From NCBI RefSeq assembly GCF_900111365.1, contig NZ_FOGZ01000002.1, forward strand, positions 1-64,000: a DNA stretch of 64,000 bases, written 5' to 3'. Made by a program: the position numbers and the translations under genes. A model generated the notes under the pieces. That model had not been told where the DNA came from. It ran no database searches and saw nothing but the letters and a program-made list of their open reading frames with translations. How positions within the stretch are numbered: the first letter of the stretch is position 1; each line of letters opens with the position of its first letter. Below are positions 7,936-17,710 of this stretch, in pieces. Source of the stretch: Propionibacterium cyclohexanicum. GTDB taxonomy: Bacteria; Actinomycetota; Actinomycetes; Propionibacteriales; Propionibacteriaceae.

Positions 7936-8367
7936 TACTGGGTGGCTCCGAAGTCACCCCCTCGAATGGTGAGGGTGCAAGAAAAGTCTGTGATGGTGTG
8001 GTGGAAATCCGGACGCATTACTGTGTCGGAATATAACATGAATCGATTGCTGAGACAATACTGAAATGGCTTCTCACCAGGCAATTCTTGGACAGATATC
8101 GGTATTCCTATTCCAGCAAATTGAGGATTATGAGAGAATGGGAGGTAGATCGCAGCGTCCCGGTCGAGCCGTCCGGCTCCCGCCTGCGACAGCCCGACCC
8201 GCCCGAGCGGCGCGGCACCTTAGCAGTGTCGGAGGTCGCGGGTACCTTGGGACACGGCACTATGAGCACAACTTAAGACGCGCCCTCGGCGCGGAGGAGC
8301 ACAACCCGATGAAGCAACACAGAGAGCCAACGCGCCCGGCACACGACGTGCCATCGAGGACGGTGAG
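7936..8367. promoter_or_regulatory. Divergent intergenic region, glycosyltransferase versus hsd operon
   Basis: These 432 bases contain no convincing gene. Around 8020-8080 the sequence is locally AT-rich (GGAATATAACATGAATCGAT) and probably holds promoters in both directions. A short G+C stem GCGCC...GGCGC lies near 8281-8297. GAGGA at 8356-8360 is seven bases ahead of the hsdM GTG. Confidence 0.4.
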
Positions 8368-10821
8368 GTGGTAGTGGCCCTCAAGAAGTCTGACCTGTAC
8401 AGCTCCCTCTGGAGCAGTGCTGACGAGCTTCGCGGCTCGATGGACGCCAGCCAGTACAAGGACTACGTCCTGACGTTGCTCTTCGTGAAGTACGTCTCGG
8501 ATAAGGCCAAGGCTGACCCCTACGCTCTGATCGAGGTGCCCGAGGATGGCTCCTTCGACTACCTGATCACCCTCAAGGGCAAGCCGGACGTTGGCGAGAA
8601 GGTCAACGTCGCCATCCGCAAGCTGGCGGAGGCGAACAGCCTGCAGGGCGTCATCAACAACGCCGACTTCGATGACCCGACCAAGCTCGGGTCTGGCAAG
8701 GATCTCCAGGATCGTGTCTCGAACCTGATCGGCATTTTCCAGGACATCGACTTCACCGGCTCTCGGGCCGAGGGTGACGACCTGCTCGGGGATGCCTATG
8801 AGTACCTGATGCGGCACTTCGCCACGCAGTCCGGCAAGAGCAAGGGCCAGTTCTACACGCCTGCCGAGGTCTCGCGCGTGATGTCTCAGCTGCTGCAGAT
8901 CCCGGCGGGAACGCCGAAGTCGACGACGGTCTACGACCCGACCTGTGGCTCGGGCTCGCTGCTCATCAAGGTGGCCGACGCGGCACCAAACGGCCTCACC
9001 ATCTACGGCCAAGAGAACGACAACGCCACGTGGGCCCTGGCGCGGATGAACATGATCCTTCACGGCAACGAGACCCACGAGATCGTGCAGGGCAACACCC
9101 TGGCCGATCCAAAGTTCCGTGAGGGCGACAAGCTCACCACCTTCGACTATTTGGTGGCCAACCCTCCGTTCTCGGTCAAGACCTGGAAGAACGGGTTCGA
9201 GAAGGACTACGGCCGCTTCGACGGCTTCGCAACGCCGCCGGATAAGAACGGTGACTACGCCTTCCTGCTCCACATGGTTAAGTCGCTGAAGTCGACCGGA
9301 CGTGGCGCGGTCATCCTGCCGCACGGCGTGCTCTTTCGCGGGAACTCCGAGGCACAGATCCGCAAAGAACTGATCAAGCGCGGCTACATCAAGGCCATCA
9401 TCGGACTGCCGGCGAACCTCTTCTACGGCACCGGAATCCCGGCCTGCATTCTGGTTCTCGACAAGAAGAGCGCCGCTAACCGCACGGGCATCTTCATGAT
9501 CGACGCTTCCAAGGGCTTCGAGAAAGACGGCCCGAAGAACCGTCTGCGCCCGCGCGATATGCGAAAGATCATCGATGCCTATCTGTCTCAGGCGGACATC
9601 GATCGCTTCTCTCGCTTTGTACCGAATAGCGAGATCGAGGACGCGAAAAACGACTACAACCTCAACATCCCTCGCTACATCGGCTCGTCCGAGCCGGAGG
9701 ACATCCAGGATCTCCGCGCCCACCTGCAGGGCGGCATCCCGAACCGCGACCTCGACGATTTGCAGCTCTACTGGGACGCCTTCCCCGGCCTGCGCGAAGA
9801 GCTGTTCTCGCCTCTACGCGATGGCTACTCGGAACTGAAGATCAGCAAGGCCTACATCGAGTCGACAGTGCTTGGCTTCGGCCAGTACGCAGTGATCAGC
9901 TCTGAAACAACGGATCTCGTCAAGTCGTGGTGGCACGCGAACCGCGCGGCACTCGAAGGGATTGATGGATCGACCCGGCCGAACGATCTGTCATCCGATC
10001 TTGGTGAGTCGCTCCTGGAGAGCTTCCGCGCGCATCGACTGCTCGACGAGTACGCCGTCTACGAGCAGCTGATGAGCTACTGGAACGCATCGATGCATGA
10101 CGATGTCGCCTTGATCGTCGGCGAAGGCTGGGACGCCGCGGCCAAGCCTCGTACTGCCCGCACCTGGAAAGACAAGAGCAACAAGACCAAGTATGAAGAC
10201 GCTCATCTGACCTTCGGTACCGGCGCCAAGGCCAAGCGCTGGGTCATGGACCTTATTCCGCCGAACTACATCATCGAACGGTTCTTCGCCGATGAACAGG
10301 CCCAGCTCGACCAGCTGGCCGCCGATTTCGAAGCTGCGACGCAGGCGGTCGAGGAATACACCGAAGAGCACGCCGTCGAGGAAGGCCTGCTCTGGGAGGC
10401 CGTCGAGGACGACAAGATCACCGCGACCACAGTCAAGAACCGGCTCCGTGCAGCCAAGGCCGAGAGAGCCGATCCCGATGAGATCAAGGCGCTGAACCAC
10501 GTCGCCAGCCTGTTCGCCGCTGAGGCAGCCGCCAAGAAGGCGGTCAAGGAAGCGACGACCAAGCTCGAGGAGCAGGCTCTGGCTCAGTACGGCAAGCTCA
10601 CCACCGACGACATCAAGCAGCTCGTCATTGACGACAAATGGGGCGCCACCATCGCGACGGGCATAGAGAGCGAGCTTGTGACAGCAGTGCAGAAGTTCAC
10701 GGCTCGCCTACGTGTGCTCGCCGAACGATACGAGACCACGGTCGGGCATCTCGACGCCGAGATCGAGGCGTCGAGCGCGAAGGTTGTACAACATCTTGCG
10801 TCGATGGGGATGTACTCATGA
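8368..10821 (+). CDS. hsdM: Type I restriction-modification methyltransferase subunit HsdM
   Basis: This is 817 residues from GTG 8368 with GAGGA upstream. It transfers a methyl group from SAM to adenine N6 within the target chosen by HsdS. The N-terminal helical bundle (SLWSSADELRGSMDASQYKD) is followed by the SAM site DPTCGSGSLLIK (about 191) and catalytic NPPF (about 264). It is long for HsdM (usually 500-550); residues about 500-817 are a charged, coiled-coil-rich extension (QAVEEYTEEHAVEEGLL, AAAKKAVKEATTKLEEQA), as in the long HsdM subfamily. The stop overlaps the hsdS start (ATGA at 10818). Confidence 0.95.
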   Translation: MVVALKKSDLYSSLWSSADELRGSMDASQYKDYVLTLLFVKYVSDKAKADPYALIEVPEDGSFDYLITLKGKPDVGEKVNVAIRKLAEANSLQGVINNADFDDPTKLGSGKDLQDRVSNLIGIFQDIDFTGSRAEGDDLLGDAYEYLMRHFATQSGKSKGQFYTPAEVSRVMSQLLQIPAGTPKSTTVYDPTCGSGSLLIKVADAAPNGLTIYGQENDNATWALARMNMILHGNETHEIVQGNTLADPKFREGDKLTTFDYLVANPPFSVKTWKNGFEKDYGRFDGFATPPDKNGDYAFLLHMVKSLKSTGRGAVILPHGVLFRGNSEAQIRKELIKRGYIKAIIGLPANLFYGTGIPACILVLDKKSAANRTGIFMIDASKGFEKDGPKNRLRPRDMRKIIDAYLSQADIDRFSRFVPNSEIEDAKNDYNLNIPRYIGSSEPEDIQDLRAHLQGGIPNRDLDDLQLYWDAFPGLREELFSPLRDGYSELKISKAYIESTVLGFGQYAVISSETTDLVKSWWHANRAALEGIDGSTRPNDLSSDLGESLLESFRAHRLLDEYAVYEQLMSYWNASMHDDVALIVGEGWDAAAKPRTARTWKDKSNKTKYEDAHLTFGTGAKAKRWVMDLIPPNYIIERFFADEQAQLDQLAADFEAATQAVEEYTEEHAVEEGLLWEAVEDDKITATTVKNRLRAAKAERADPDEIKALNHVASLFAAEAAAKKAVKEATTKLEEQALAQYGKLTTDDIKQLVIDDKWGATIATGIESELVTAVQKFTARLRVLAERYETTVGHLDAEIEASSAKVVQHLASMGMYS

Positions 10822-12059
10822 CAAACTGGCCCATCGTCTCCGTCGAGGATATCGCGGCCCGTTCCGCAAACGCTATGTCTACTGGCCCTTTCGGGTCGTC
10901 GATCGGTTCGCGGTTCTTCCGTCCATCGGGGATCCCAATTGTTAGGGGAAGCAATCTTAGCGCCGACTCTGAGATTCGCTTCAGGGACGAAGGATTGGTC
11001 TTTCTAGATCCGACCAAAGCGGCGGAGTTCTCGCGATCTGTTGTCCGGGAGGGGGATCTGATATTCAGCTGCTGGGGGACGATCAACCAAGTTGGGCTGC
11101 TCGACGGGACTTCGGCATACCGCGAGTATGTCATCTCAAACAAGCAGATGAAGTTGACTCCTGATCCCAGCATCGTCCTACCAGAGTATCTCTACTATCT
11201 GTTCTCAGGATCTGAGATGCAGCAATCGATACTTGGCGGAGCCGTAGGCACTGGAGTTCCAGGATTCAATCTTGCCCGGCTCAAGTCGTTGAAGTTCCCG
11301 TTGCCGCCCATAGAAGCACAGCGGAGAATCGCTGATTCGCTATCCTGTGCGGATCGACTAATTACGAATATGAAATGCCGTATCGCAAAGGCTCGCGGGA
11401 TCAGGCGGGGCCTGATCCAGGAGCTGTTGACTGGCCGTACACGCCTGCCGGGGTTCGCCGGACCATGGCGCCGCAAAGAGTCACTACTGGCGGTTGCAAC
11501 AAAATTCTCCGGCTATTGGGGGAGCGCGCCCGGAGGCGCAGCCGTGGAAGGCCGTGTCATTCGTGCGGGAGACGTGACGGCGGACCACGTCATAAAGGGG
11601 TACGCATTGCGTGGATTAACCACATCAGAGGCCGCTCGCGCTGCCCTGCTCCCCGGCGATGTTGTTATAACAGCGAGTGGAACGATCGGCAACGTGGCGC
11701 TTATCAGCGATCCAGGCTTCTACTCTTCAAATTTTATCCGAGCACTTCGGCCGAGGCCGCAGCTCATCACGGGCGTCTATCTCTACTTTGCTCTGCAAAC
11801 CCGTTCCGCACGGGCCGCCATGGATGCTCACCTCGGCCTGAGCGCCATGCCGAACCTCGGGCGCGGATTTTACACGGACCCCTGGCTCGATCTTCCGCCA
11901 CTGGACGAGCAACGTGCGATCGGTGCGGTTCTTCAGAGCATCGACGACGAGATCGCCGCTCTGGCGCGTCGCCTCGAGTCTGCTCGGGCTATCAAGCAGG
12001 GCATGATGCAGGAACTGCTGACTGGGGGCACGCGTCTCACCGAGGGGGCCGCAGCATGA
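10818..12059 (+). CDS. hsdS: Type I restriction-modification specificity subunit HsdS
   Basis: This is 413 residues with ATG at 10818. It carries two target-recognition domains, each followed by a conserved helix that docks HsdM. The first half holds TGPFGSSIGSRFFRPSGIPI and ends in FPLPPIEAQRRIADSL (about 161-176) plus RGIRRGLIQELLTGRTRL. The second has GDVVITASGTIGNVAL and ends in LPPLDEQRAIGAVLQSIDDE with IKQGMMQELLTGGTRL. The nearly repeated 'QELLTG.TRL' pieces are the usual internal duplication. Local GC in the first recognition domain is lower than in hsdM and hsdR, as expected for a rapidly exchanged segment. Confidence 0.93.
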   Translation: MTNWPIVSVEDIAARSANAMSTGPFGSSIGSRFFRPSGIPIVRGSNLSADSEIRFRDEGLVFLDPTKAAEFSRSVVREGDLIFSCWGTINQVGLLDGTSAYREYVISNKQMKLTPDPSIVLPEYLYYLFSGSEMQQSILGGAVGTGVPGFNLARLKSLKFPLPPIEAQRRIADSLSCADRLITNMKCRIAKARGIRRGLIQELLTGRTRLPGFAGPWRRKESLLAVATKFSGYWGSAPGGAAVEGRVIRAGDVTADHVIKGYALRGLTTSEAARAALLPGDVVITASGTIGNVALISDPGFYSSNFIRALRPRPQLITGVYLYFALQTRSARAAMDAHLGLSAMPNLGRGFYTDPWLDLPPLDEQRAIGAVLQSIDDEIAALARRLESARAIKQGMMQELLTGGTRLTEGAAA

Positions 12060-15000
12060 GCACCGTAGGTCAGATCGAACGCAAGACGCAGAACCGTGTC
12101 GTGGCTCTCTTCCGTGAACGGCTCGGCTACGACTACGGCGGCAACCGCGAGGATCTCGACAACCGCAACATCGACGAGGCTCTGCTGGTCCAGAATCTGA
12201 AGGCTCGCGGCTACGACGACGAGCTGATTCGTCGTGCGGTCTCTCAGCTCCTGACCGCCGCCTCTCTGGCGGATGGCCAGAAGCTCTACGACTCGAACCG
12301 CAAGTTCTACGAGCTGCTCCGCTACGGCGTCAAAGTGAAGCGCGACGTCGGCGAGACCACCGAGACGGTATGGCCGATCAACTGGGAGAATCCGCAGGCC
12401 AATCATTTCGTCGTGGCTGAGGAAGTCACCATCAAGGGTGAGCACACCAAGCGTCCCGACGTCGTGCTCTACGTCAATGGCATCGCGCTGGGCGTGATCG
12501 AGTTGAAGCGCTCGTGGGTCAGCGTCAGCGAGGGCATCCGCCAAAACATCGGCAACCAGAAGCAGCACTTCGTGCGGCCGTTCTTCGCGACTGTCCAGTT
12601 GCTGTTCGCTGGCAACGATGTCGAGGGCTTGCGCTATGGCGTGATCGATACACCCGAAAAGTACTGGCTCGAGTGGAAGGAGTCCGGCGAGGAGCCGAAC
12701 CCGCTCGACCGTTCCCTGCTCCAGATGTGCTCCAAGGATCGGCTCCTGGAGATCATTCACGACTTCATCGTGTTCGACTCGGGGGTCAAGAAGACCGCCC
12801 GACACAACCAGTTCTTTGGCGTCAAGGCCGCTCAGGAGCGTGTCCGCCGGCGCGAGGGCGGCATCATTTGGCACACGCAGGGTTCGGGGAAGAGCCTGAC
12901 GATGGTGTGGCTGGCGAAGTGGATTCGCGAACATCAGACCGATGCCCGCGTCCTGATTATCACGGATCGCACCGAACTCGATGAGCAGATCGAGAAGGTC
13001 TTCGGCGGCGTCAACGAGTCGATCTATCGGTCGACTTCGGGCGCTGACCTGATCGGCAAGCTCAACCAGAGCCAGCCTTGGTTACTCTGTTCACTCGTCC
13101 ACAAGTTCCGCTCCGGCGACCAGACCGACGACGTGGACGAGACCGACAGCGACGAGTTCATCAAGGAGCTGGGCTCTCGCATCCCGGCTGACTTCAAGCC
13201 CAAGGGCAATCTGTTCGTATTCGTCGACGAGGCGCACCGTACTCAGAGCGGCAAGCTGCACAAGGCGATGACTGCCCTGCTACCGGACGCGATGTTCATT
13301 GGCTTCACCGGCACGCCGCTGCTCAAAGCCGACAAGATGACGAGCATCGAGACTTTTGGCTCGTTCATCCACACCTATAAGTTCGATGAAGCTGTGCGCG
13401 ACGGCGTGGTGCTCGACCTGCGCTACACGGCTCGCAACATCGACCAGGATCTGATCGGCCCTGAGCAAGTTGACAAGTGGTTCGATATCAAGACCAAGGG
13501 ACTGACTGACCTCAGCAAGGCACGCCTCAAGAAGAAGTGGGGCACCATGCAGAAGGTCGTGTCGGCTCGTTCGCGCGCGGCCATGATTGTGCAGGACATC
13601 CTTATGGACTTCGAGCGTGAGCCTCGCTTACTGTCTGGACGCGGCAACGCGATGCTGGTGAGCGAGAGCGTCTACCAGGCCTGCAAGTTCTACGAAATGT
13701 TCGTCCAGGCGGGCTTCAAGGAAAAGGTCGCCATCGTGTCGAGCTACGTCCCGACCGCTACCTCGATCTCGAAAGAGGATACGGGTGCGGGCGACAATGA
13801 AGAGCTGATCAAATACGACATCTACCGCCAGATGCTGGCGGACTACTTCCACGAGTCGGCAGACCAGGCGGTGCAGCGAATTGAGGAGTTCGAGAAGGAC
13901 GTCAAGCGTCGCTTTATCGAAGAGCCCGGCCAGATGCGGCTGCTGATCGTGGTCGACAAGCTTCTGACCGGCTTCGACGCCCCGAGCGCCACTTACCTCT
14001 ACATCGACAAGAAGATGCGGGATCACGGCCTGTTCCAGGCCATCTGCCGCGTCAACCGCCTCGATGGTGACGACAAGACATACGGCTACGTCATCGACTA
14101 CCGTGATCTGTTCAAATCGCTCGATCAAGCCATCTCGGACTACACATCGGGTGCCCTCGACGGCTACGCCAAGGAAGACATCGAAGGACTGCTCAAGGAT
14201 CGCACCGAGCAGGATCGGCAGGATCTGGATGAGGCACTGGAGCGAGTTCGTGCCCTCTGCGAACCCGTGGCTCCGCCGAAGGGAACTTTGGAGTATCAGC
14301 ACTACTTCGTCTCGCTTGAGCCGGGCGATGCGGAGCAGATCAAGCTCAACGAACCGAAGCGTATCGAGCTGTATAAGTCGGTCGCTTCGCTGGTTCGCGC
14401 CTACGGCACCTTGGCAAACGACATGGAGTCGGCTGGTTACACGGCTGCCGAAGCGGCTTCCATCAAGAATGAGGTCGCTCACTACGTTGCCGTCCGCAAT
14501 GAGGTCGAACGTGGAGCTGGCGAGAACATAGACATGAAGCAGTTCGAAGCAGGCATGCGTTCGCTACTCGATACCTACATCCTGGCCGAGCCATCAGAGA
14601 CGGTGGCGACCCTGGACCAGGGCTTGGTGCAGCTGATCGTTGAACGCGGTGCCGGGGCCATCGACACCCTGCCGGAAGGTATCCGAAAGAATCCCGAGGC
14701 GGTGGCTGAGACCATCATCAACAACGTCCGCAAGACCATCGTCGACGAGCGGGCGCTGAACCCGAAGTACTACGACCAGATGTCTTCACTGCTCGACGCC
14801 ATCATCGAGCGTCGTCGTGAGGAAGCCGAGGCCTACGCCGACTTCCTGAGCGACCTCCTCTCCCTGACCGCTCAGGTCGGAAAGAAGGAGTCGGACACCG
14901 CCTACCCTGCTTGGGCATCAACTCCAGCTCGTCGGGCACTGGTCGACTTCAGCTGGCCGAGCGACATCGTCGTCGATGTCGAGTACCTGAGCAACGTCAT

Positions 15001-15151
15001 CCAGAACAACAAAGAGCACGACTGGGCAGGCAATCCGATCAAGGAGCGTGCCCTGGCCCGCACGCTTCGCCGCGAGCTACCGGACGGCTTCGAAGCGGAG
15101 CGTCTGGAGGCACTCGTGAAGCTTCTGAAGGGGCACGATGAGTACCGCTAG
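12056..15151 (+). CDS. hsdR: Type I restriction endonuclease subunit HsdR
   Basis: This is 1031 residues with ATG at 12056 inside the hsdS stop (ATGA). The N-terminal nuclease domain has the PD-(D/E)XK pieces RPDVVLYVNG and GVIELKRSW (about 132-152). The SF2 translocase follows: Walker A HTQGSGKSLTMVW (about 273), VFVDEAHRTQSG (about 388), GFTGTPLL (about 417) and the later motif TGFDAPSATYLYIDK (about 638). The helical C-terminus would bind the methylase core. It cuts unmodified DNA after ATP-driven translocation. The reading frame is intact. Confidence 0.95.
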   Translation: MSTVGQIERKTQNRVVALFRERLGYDYGGNREDLDNRNIDEALLVQNLKARGYDDELIRRAVSQLLTAASLADGQKLYDSNRKFYELLRYGVKVKRDVGETTETVWPINWENPQANHFVVAEEVTIKGEHTKRPDVVLYVNGIALGVIELKRSWVSVSEGIRQNIGNQKQHFVRPFFATVQLLFAGNDVEGLRYGVIDTPEKYWLEWKESGEEPNPLDRSLLQMCSKDRLLEIIHDFIVFDSGVKKTARHNQFFGVKAAQERVRRREGGIIWHTQGSGKSLTMVWLAKWIREHQTDARVLIITDRTELDEQIEKVFGGVNESIYRSTSGADLIGKLNQSQPWLLCSLVHKFRSGDQTDDVDETDSDEFIKELGSRIPADFKPKGNLFVFVDEAHRTQSGKLHKAMTALLPDAMFIGFTGTPLLKADKMTSIETFGSFIHTYKFDEAVRDGVVLDLRYTARNIDQDLIGPEQVDKWFDIKTKGLTDLSKARLKKKWGTMQKVVSARSRAAMIVQDILMDFEREPRLLSGRGNAMLVSESVYQACKFYEMFVQAGFKEKVAIVSSYVPTATSISKEDTGAGDNEELIKYDIYRQMLADYFHESADQAVQRIEEFEKDVKRRFIEEPGQMRLLIVVDKLLTGFDAPSATYLYIDKKMRDHGLFQAICRVNRLDGDDKTYGYVIDYRDLFKSLDQAISDYTSGALDGYAKEDIEGLLKDRTEQDRQDLDEALERVRALCEPVAPPKGTLEYQHYFVSLEPGDAEQIKLNEPKRIELYKSVASLVRAYGTLANDMESAGYTAAEAASIKNEVAHYVAVRNEVERGAGENIDMKQFEAGMRSLLDTYILAEPSETVATLDQGLVQLIVERGAGAIDTLPEGIRKNPEAVAETIINNVRKTIVDERALNPKYYDQMSSLLDAIIERRREEAEAYADFLSDLLSLTAQVGKKESDTAYPAWASTPARRALVDFSWPSDIVVDVEYLSNVIQNNKEHDWAGNPIKERALARTLRRELPDGFEAERLEALVKLLKGHDEYR

Positions 15152-15863
15152 CGCCTACCTCACCGTCGCCGGCCTCGGGATTGATGTGGTCTATAAGGAC
15201 ATCAAGAACCTGCACATCTCCGTCTACCCGCCGGTCGGGCGAGTTCGCGTTGCCGCTCCAGATACCACCGACGAGGACACCATCCGGCTAGCGATCGTCC
15301 AACGTTTGCCATGGATCAAGCGTCAGCGTGAGCAGCTGCAGAAGGCAGATCGCCAGACCAAGCGTGAGATGCAATCCGGTGAAACTCACTACGTCTGGGG
15401 TCAGCGATACCGGCTCGATGTTTCGCGCACCTCGGGCAACTTCCACGTCGAGACCAAGGGGCAGACACTCTGGGTAGTGACGCCCGCCGGTGCTGACAGT
15501 GAGGCCAAGCTCTCCGCTCTGGATCGCTGGTACCGCCGAGAGATCAAGGCCGCCCTGCCTACCCTGCTCGCTAAGTGGCAACCGATCATGGGAGTCGAAG
15601 TCGACAAGATCGTTGTGCGACGGATGAAGACCAAGTGGGGCACCTGCATGGCGCACTCCCGCACGATCTGGATTAATCCCGAGCTGGCCAAGAAAAACCC
15701 GCGTTGCCTCGAGTACATCGTCGTACACGAGCTGACGCATCTGCGCGAACGCAGCCACAACCGGCGCTTCACCGAGCTGATGGATCAGTTCTTGCCGGAC
15801 TGGCGCCCACGCCGCGACGAGCTTAACGGTGCCCCGTTAGCGAGCGAGGACTGGCATGAGTGA
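15138..15863 (+). CDS. YgjP/M48-type zinc metallopeptidase (DUF45)
   Basis: This is 241 residues. ATG at 15138 lies 14 bases inside the 3' end of hsdR, so it is part of the same operon. Central pieces KTKWGTCMAHSRTIWINPEL and YIVVHELTHLRERSHNRRF give the HExxH zinc motif (HELTH, about 197-201) and the third ligand His (HNRRF) of the WLM/YgjP-like DUF45 group. The N-terminal region DVVYKDIKNLHISVYPP is also typical. Such a peptidase is a known companion of some type I restriction operons, with no agreed role; cleaving or clearing a restriction subunit would be guesswork. Confidence 0.85.
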   Translation: MSTASAYLTVAGLGIDVVYKDIKNLHISVYPPVGRVRVAAPDTTDEDTIRLAIVQRLPWIKRQREQLQKADRQTKREMQSGETHYVWGQRYRLDVSRTSGNFHVETKGQTLWVVTPAGADSEAKLSALDRWYRREIKAALPTLLAKWQPIMGVEVDKIVVRRMKTKWGTCMAHSRTIWINPELAKKNPRCLEYIVVHELTHLRERSHNRRFTELMDQFLPDWRPRRDELNGAPLASEDWHE

Positions 15864-17658
15864 TCAGCCGCCAGAGAGTGTTCCGCCGGCGGTAGATGAC
15901 TACGGCGATCGAGAGAAGTATCGCCAAAAGCGTAGAAAGCCACGGTCGCCTCGAGATCTGGATGAATCGTCGATCTCTAAGGTGATCGAAGAAGCCTATG
16001 ATCTGGTTCCAGAGATCGGAGAGGGGTATCGCTGGTATGACTGGCCATATCGATCGCTCCGTTGGCTCGGCTCAGGTTGGAGGCGAAAGCTCTTCCCAGG
16101 ACGAGCCGGTAACTGGATTTGGTCAGGGGTCAACTATCTGATCCCGTTCGCGGAGCACGACCGCGACAAGGTTTGGCCGCTCGACGACCTTCACCACAAC
16201 CTGTTCGTGCCCAAGGATGAACATGTCAAGGTCGCAGGAATCTGGGCGATTGAACTGTTCCCGCCCGCTGAACTCCACGCTTTCGAACATGCACTTCGCA
16301 AGAACGGTTGGCAGCGTCGGCAGCGATGGGCATCCCACGAAGAGGACAATTCAACGGTGCTCGAACGCTCCCGCTCCGGGGGTGGGGCCTGGTGGTGGCG
16401 ACTTATCGATGTTGTGAAGAGAGATTCAAAGTGGTTTGTTCCGGACGGTGTCGAGGCGGATCTACCCCCGCAGTTCGAGGTTATTCATCTTCGAGCCATA
16501 CAGGTTGGTGCTGGCCTGACCGCGGTTCTTGCGGAGTTCACGCTCACGGAGGTGGCTGCAACATCACTGGATGAGGAGTGGCATCGGCGGCATGAACCGA
16601 TGATGCTACCAACCAAGGGGGGCGGGCGGCCGCGAAACTTTGACCGTCAGTGGTCTGCATACTGGCAGACTCAGACGAAGCGCCGCGACCTTCACGATGC
16701 AGCTCGTGACTGGATGTCGAAGATGGTTCCTGGGTATTTCGCTATCCATAAGTCAGCTCAGCCACTATTTGATCTGCTGCTCTTTGAGCAGCTCGATCCA
16801 ACCGAGGAGCCGTACGTAGAGCTGGCACACGAAGAGCGGATCAAGAGAAGTAATGCGCTTAGGGCGCTCGGACTTGATGATCACAGATTCCATCACGTCA
16901 CTTCAGAGCACCTACCCAATCTGGTGCTTTCACCCCTCAATGATCACCTGCATGAGGCATTAGGTGATGCTCCGACCTGGACGCTATGGGGCAATCGGGA
17001 TGCGATCATAGAGGCTATCGGCAAAGACACGCTCTCGATGGTAGGAGGGAGTGCTGAGCGGGCTATCTCCTACCGCGTCAAATACATGTACAACATGCAA
17101 GTGATGTTGGCGGTTTCGGAGTTTCTTCATGTCAGCAACAAGCGGTATGCAGCCATTCGAGATCATGCGAGCACCAGACATGGCAAGTTCAAGCCCGCTG
17201 CTCTACGGGAGCTCCGCAGGAACTTGCTTACGCTAAGCCTAAACATTGCGACGGTGCGACGAGACGTTACGGAATTCTGGAAGTCACCTGTCTGGCGTTG
17301 GGATGGCGGAGCCGAATTTGATTACGTTCCGACTCCTTGGACAAAGTTCCGAGACGAGAAGGCCGGGCGAAAGCCTGATAAGCCGACTAGCTTCAACAAA
17401 GAGGTGAGGAAGCAGCACAACAAGCAGTTCCGCCAACTCGCACAGGCAGATCGCGACTACCGTGACATCCTCTCGACCGTTGCATCGTTAGGTGCGTCGG
17501 TCGATGCCTTCAAGATTGGCCGCTGGGCACTCTTTGTCGCGATCGTCTCGCTGATCGTCGCAATGGGCACGATCGCGCTTGCCGATGCTGGGTGTAGTAG
17601 CTTGGTGCACCAACTACTCGGATGGCCCTCTGGCGTCCAATGCCAGACGCTTCCATAG
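15856..17658 (+). CDS. Unrecognised 600-residue protein with C-terminal membrane anchor, last gene of the hsd operon
   Basis: ATG at 15856 overlaps the peptidase stop by 8 bases, so it is translated with the hsd genes. The N-terminus is rich in Arg/Trp (RWYDWPYRSLRWLGSGW). A long soluble body contains HEEDNSTVLERSRSGGGAWW, VIHLRAIQVGAGLTAVLAEF and many charged helices. One strong hydrophobic helix (about 557-577, WALFVAIVSLIVAMGTIALA) is followed by a 23-residue tail with two cysteines. No nuclease, ATPase or protease motif was found. I do not recognise the family. Position suggests a membrane-tethered accessory of the restriction system; codon use and GC drop slightly below the hsd genes. 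Confidence 0.7.
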   Translation: MSDQPPESVPPAVDDYGDREKYRQKRRKPRSPRDLDESSISKVIEEAYDLVPEIGEGYRWYDWPYRSLRWLGSGWRRKLFPGRAGNWIWSGVNYLIPFAEHDRDKVWPLDDLHHNLFVPKDEHVKVAGIWAIELFPPAELHAFEHALRKNGWQRRQRWASHEEDNSTVLERSRSGGGAWWWRLIDVVKRDSKWFVPDGVEADLPPQFEVIHLRAIQVGAGLTAVLAEFTLTEVAATSLDEEWHRRHEPMMLPTKGGGRPRNFDRQWSAYWQTQTKRRDLHDAARDWMSKMVPGYFAIHKSAQPLFDLLLFEQLDPTEEPYVELAHEERIKRSNALRALGLDDHRFHHVTSEHLPNLVLSPLNDHLHEALGDAPTWTLWGNRDAIIEAIGKDTLSMVGGSAERAISYRVKYMYNMQVMLAVSEFLHVSNKRYAAIRDHASTRHGKFKPAALRELRRNLLTLSLNIATVRRDVTEFWKSPVWRWDGGAEFDYVPTPWTKFRDEKAGRKPDKPTSFNKEVRKQHNKQFRQLAQADRDYRDILSTVASLGASVDAFKIGRWALFVAIVSLIVAMGTIALADAGCSSLVHQLLGWPSGVQCQTLP

Positions 17659-17710
17659 GGCTGCTGGAACTTGTGTAGCTGCTGATTCTCGACGCCAGCA
17701 TGGTTGCGAG

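Noticed and set aside
8066-8374. Possible small gene ahead of hsdM
   Set aside because: There is no ribosome site, and the translation turns into a low-complexity Arg/Pro tail that overlaps the hsdM start.
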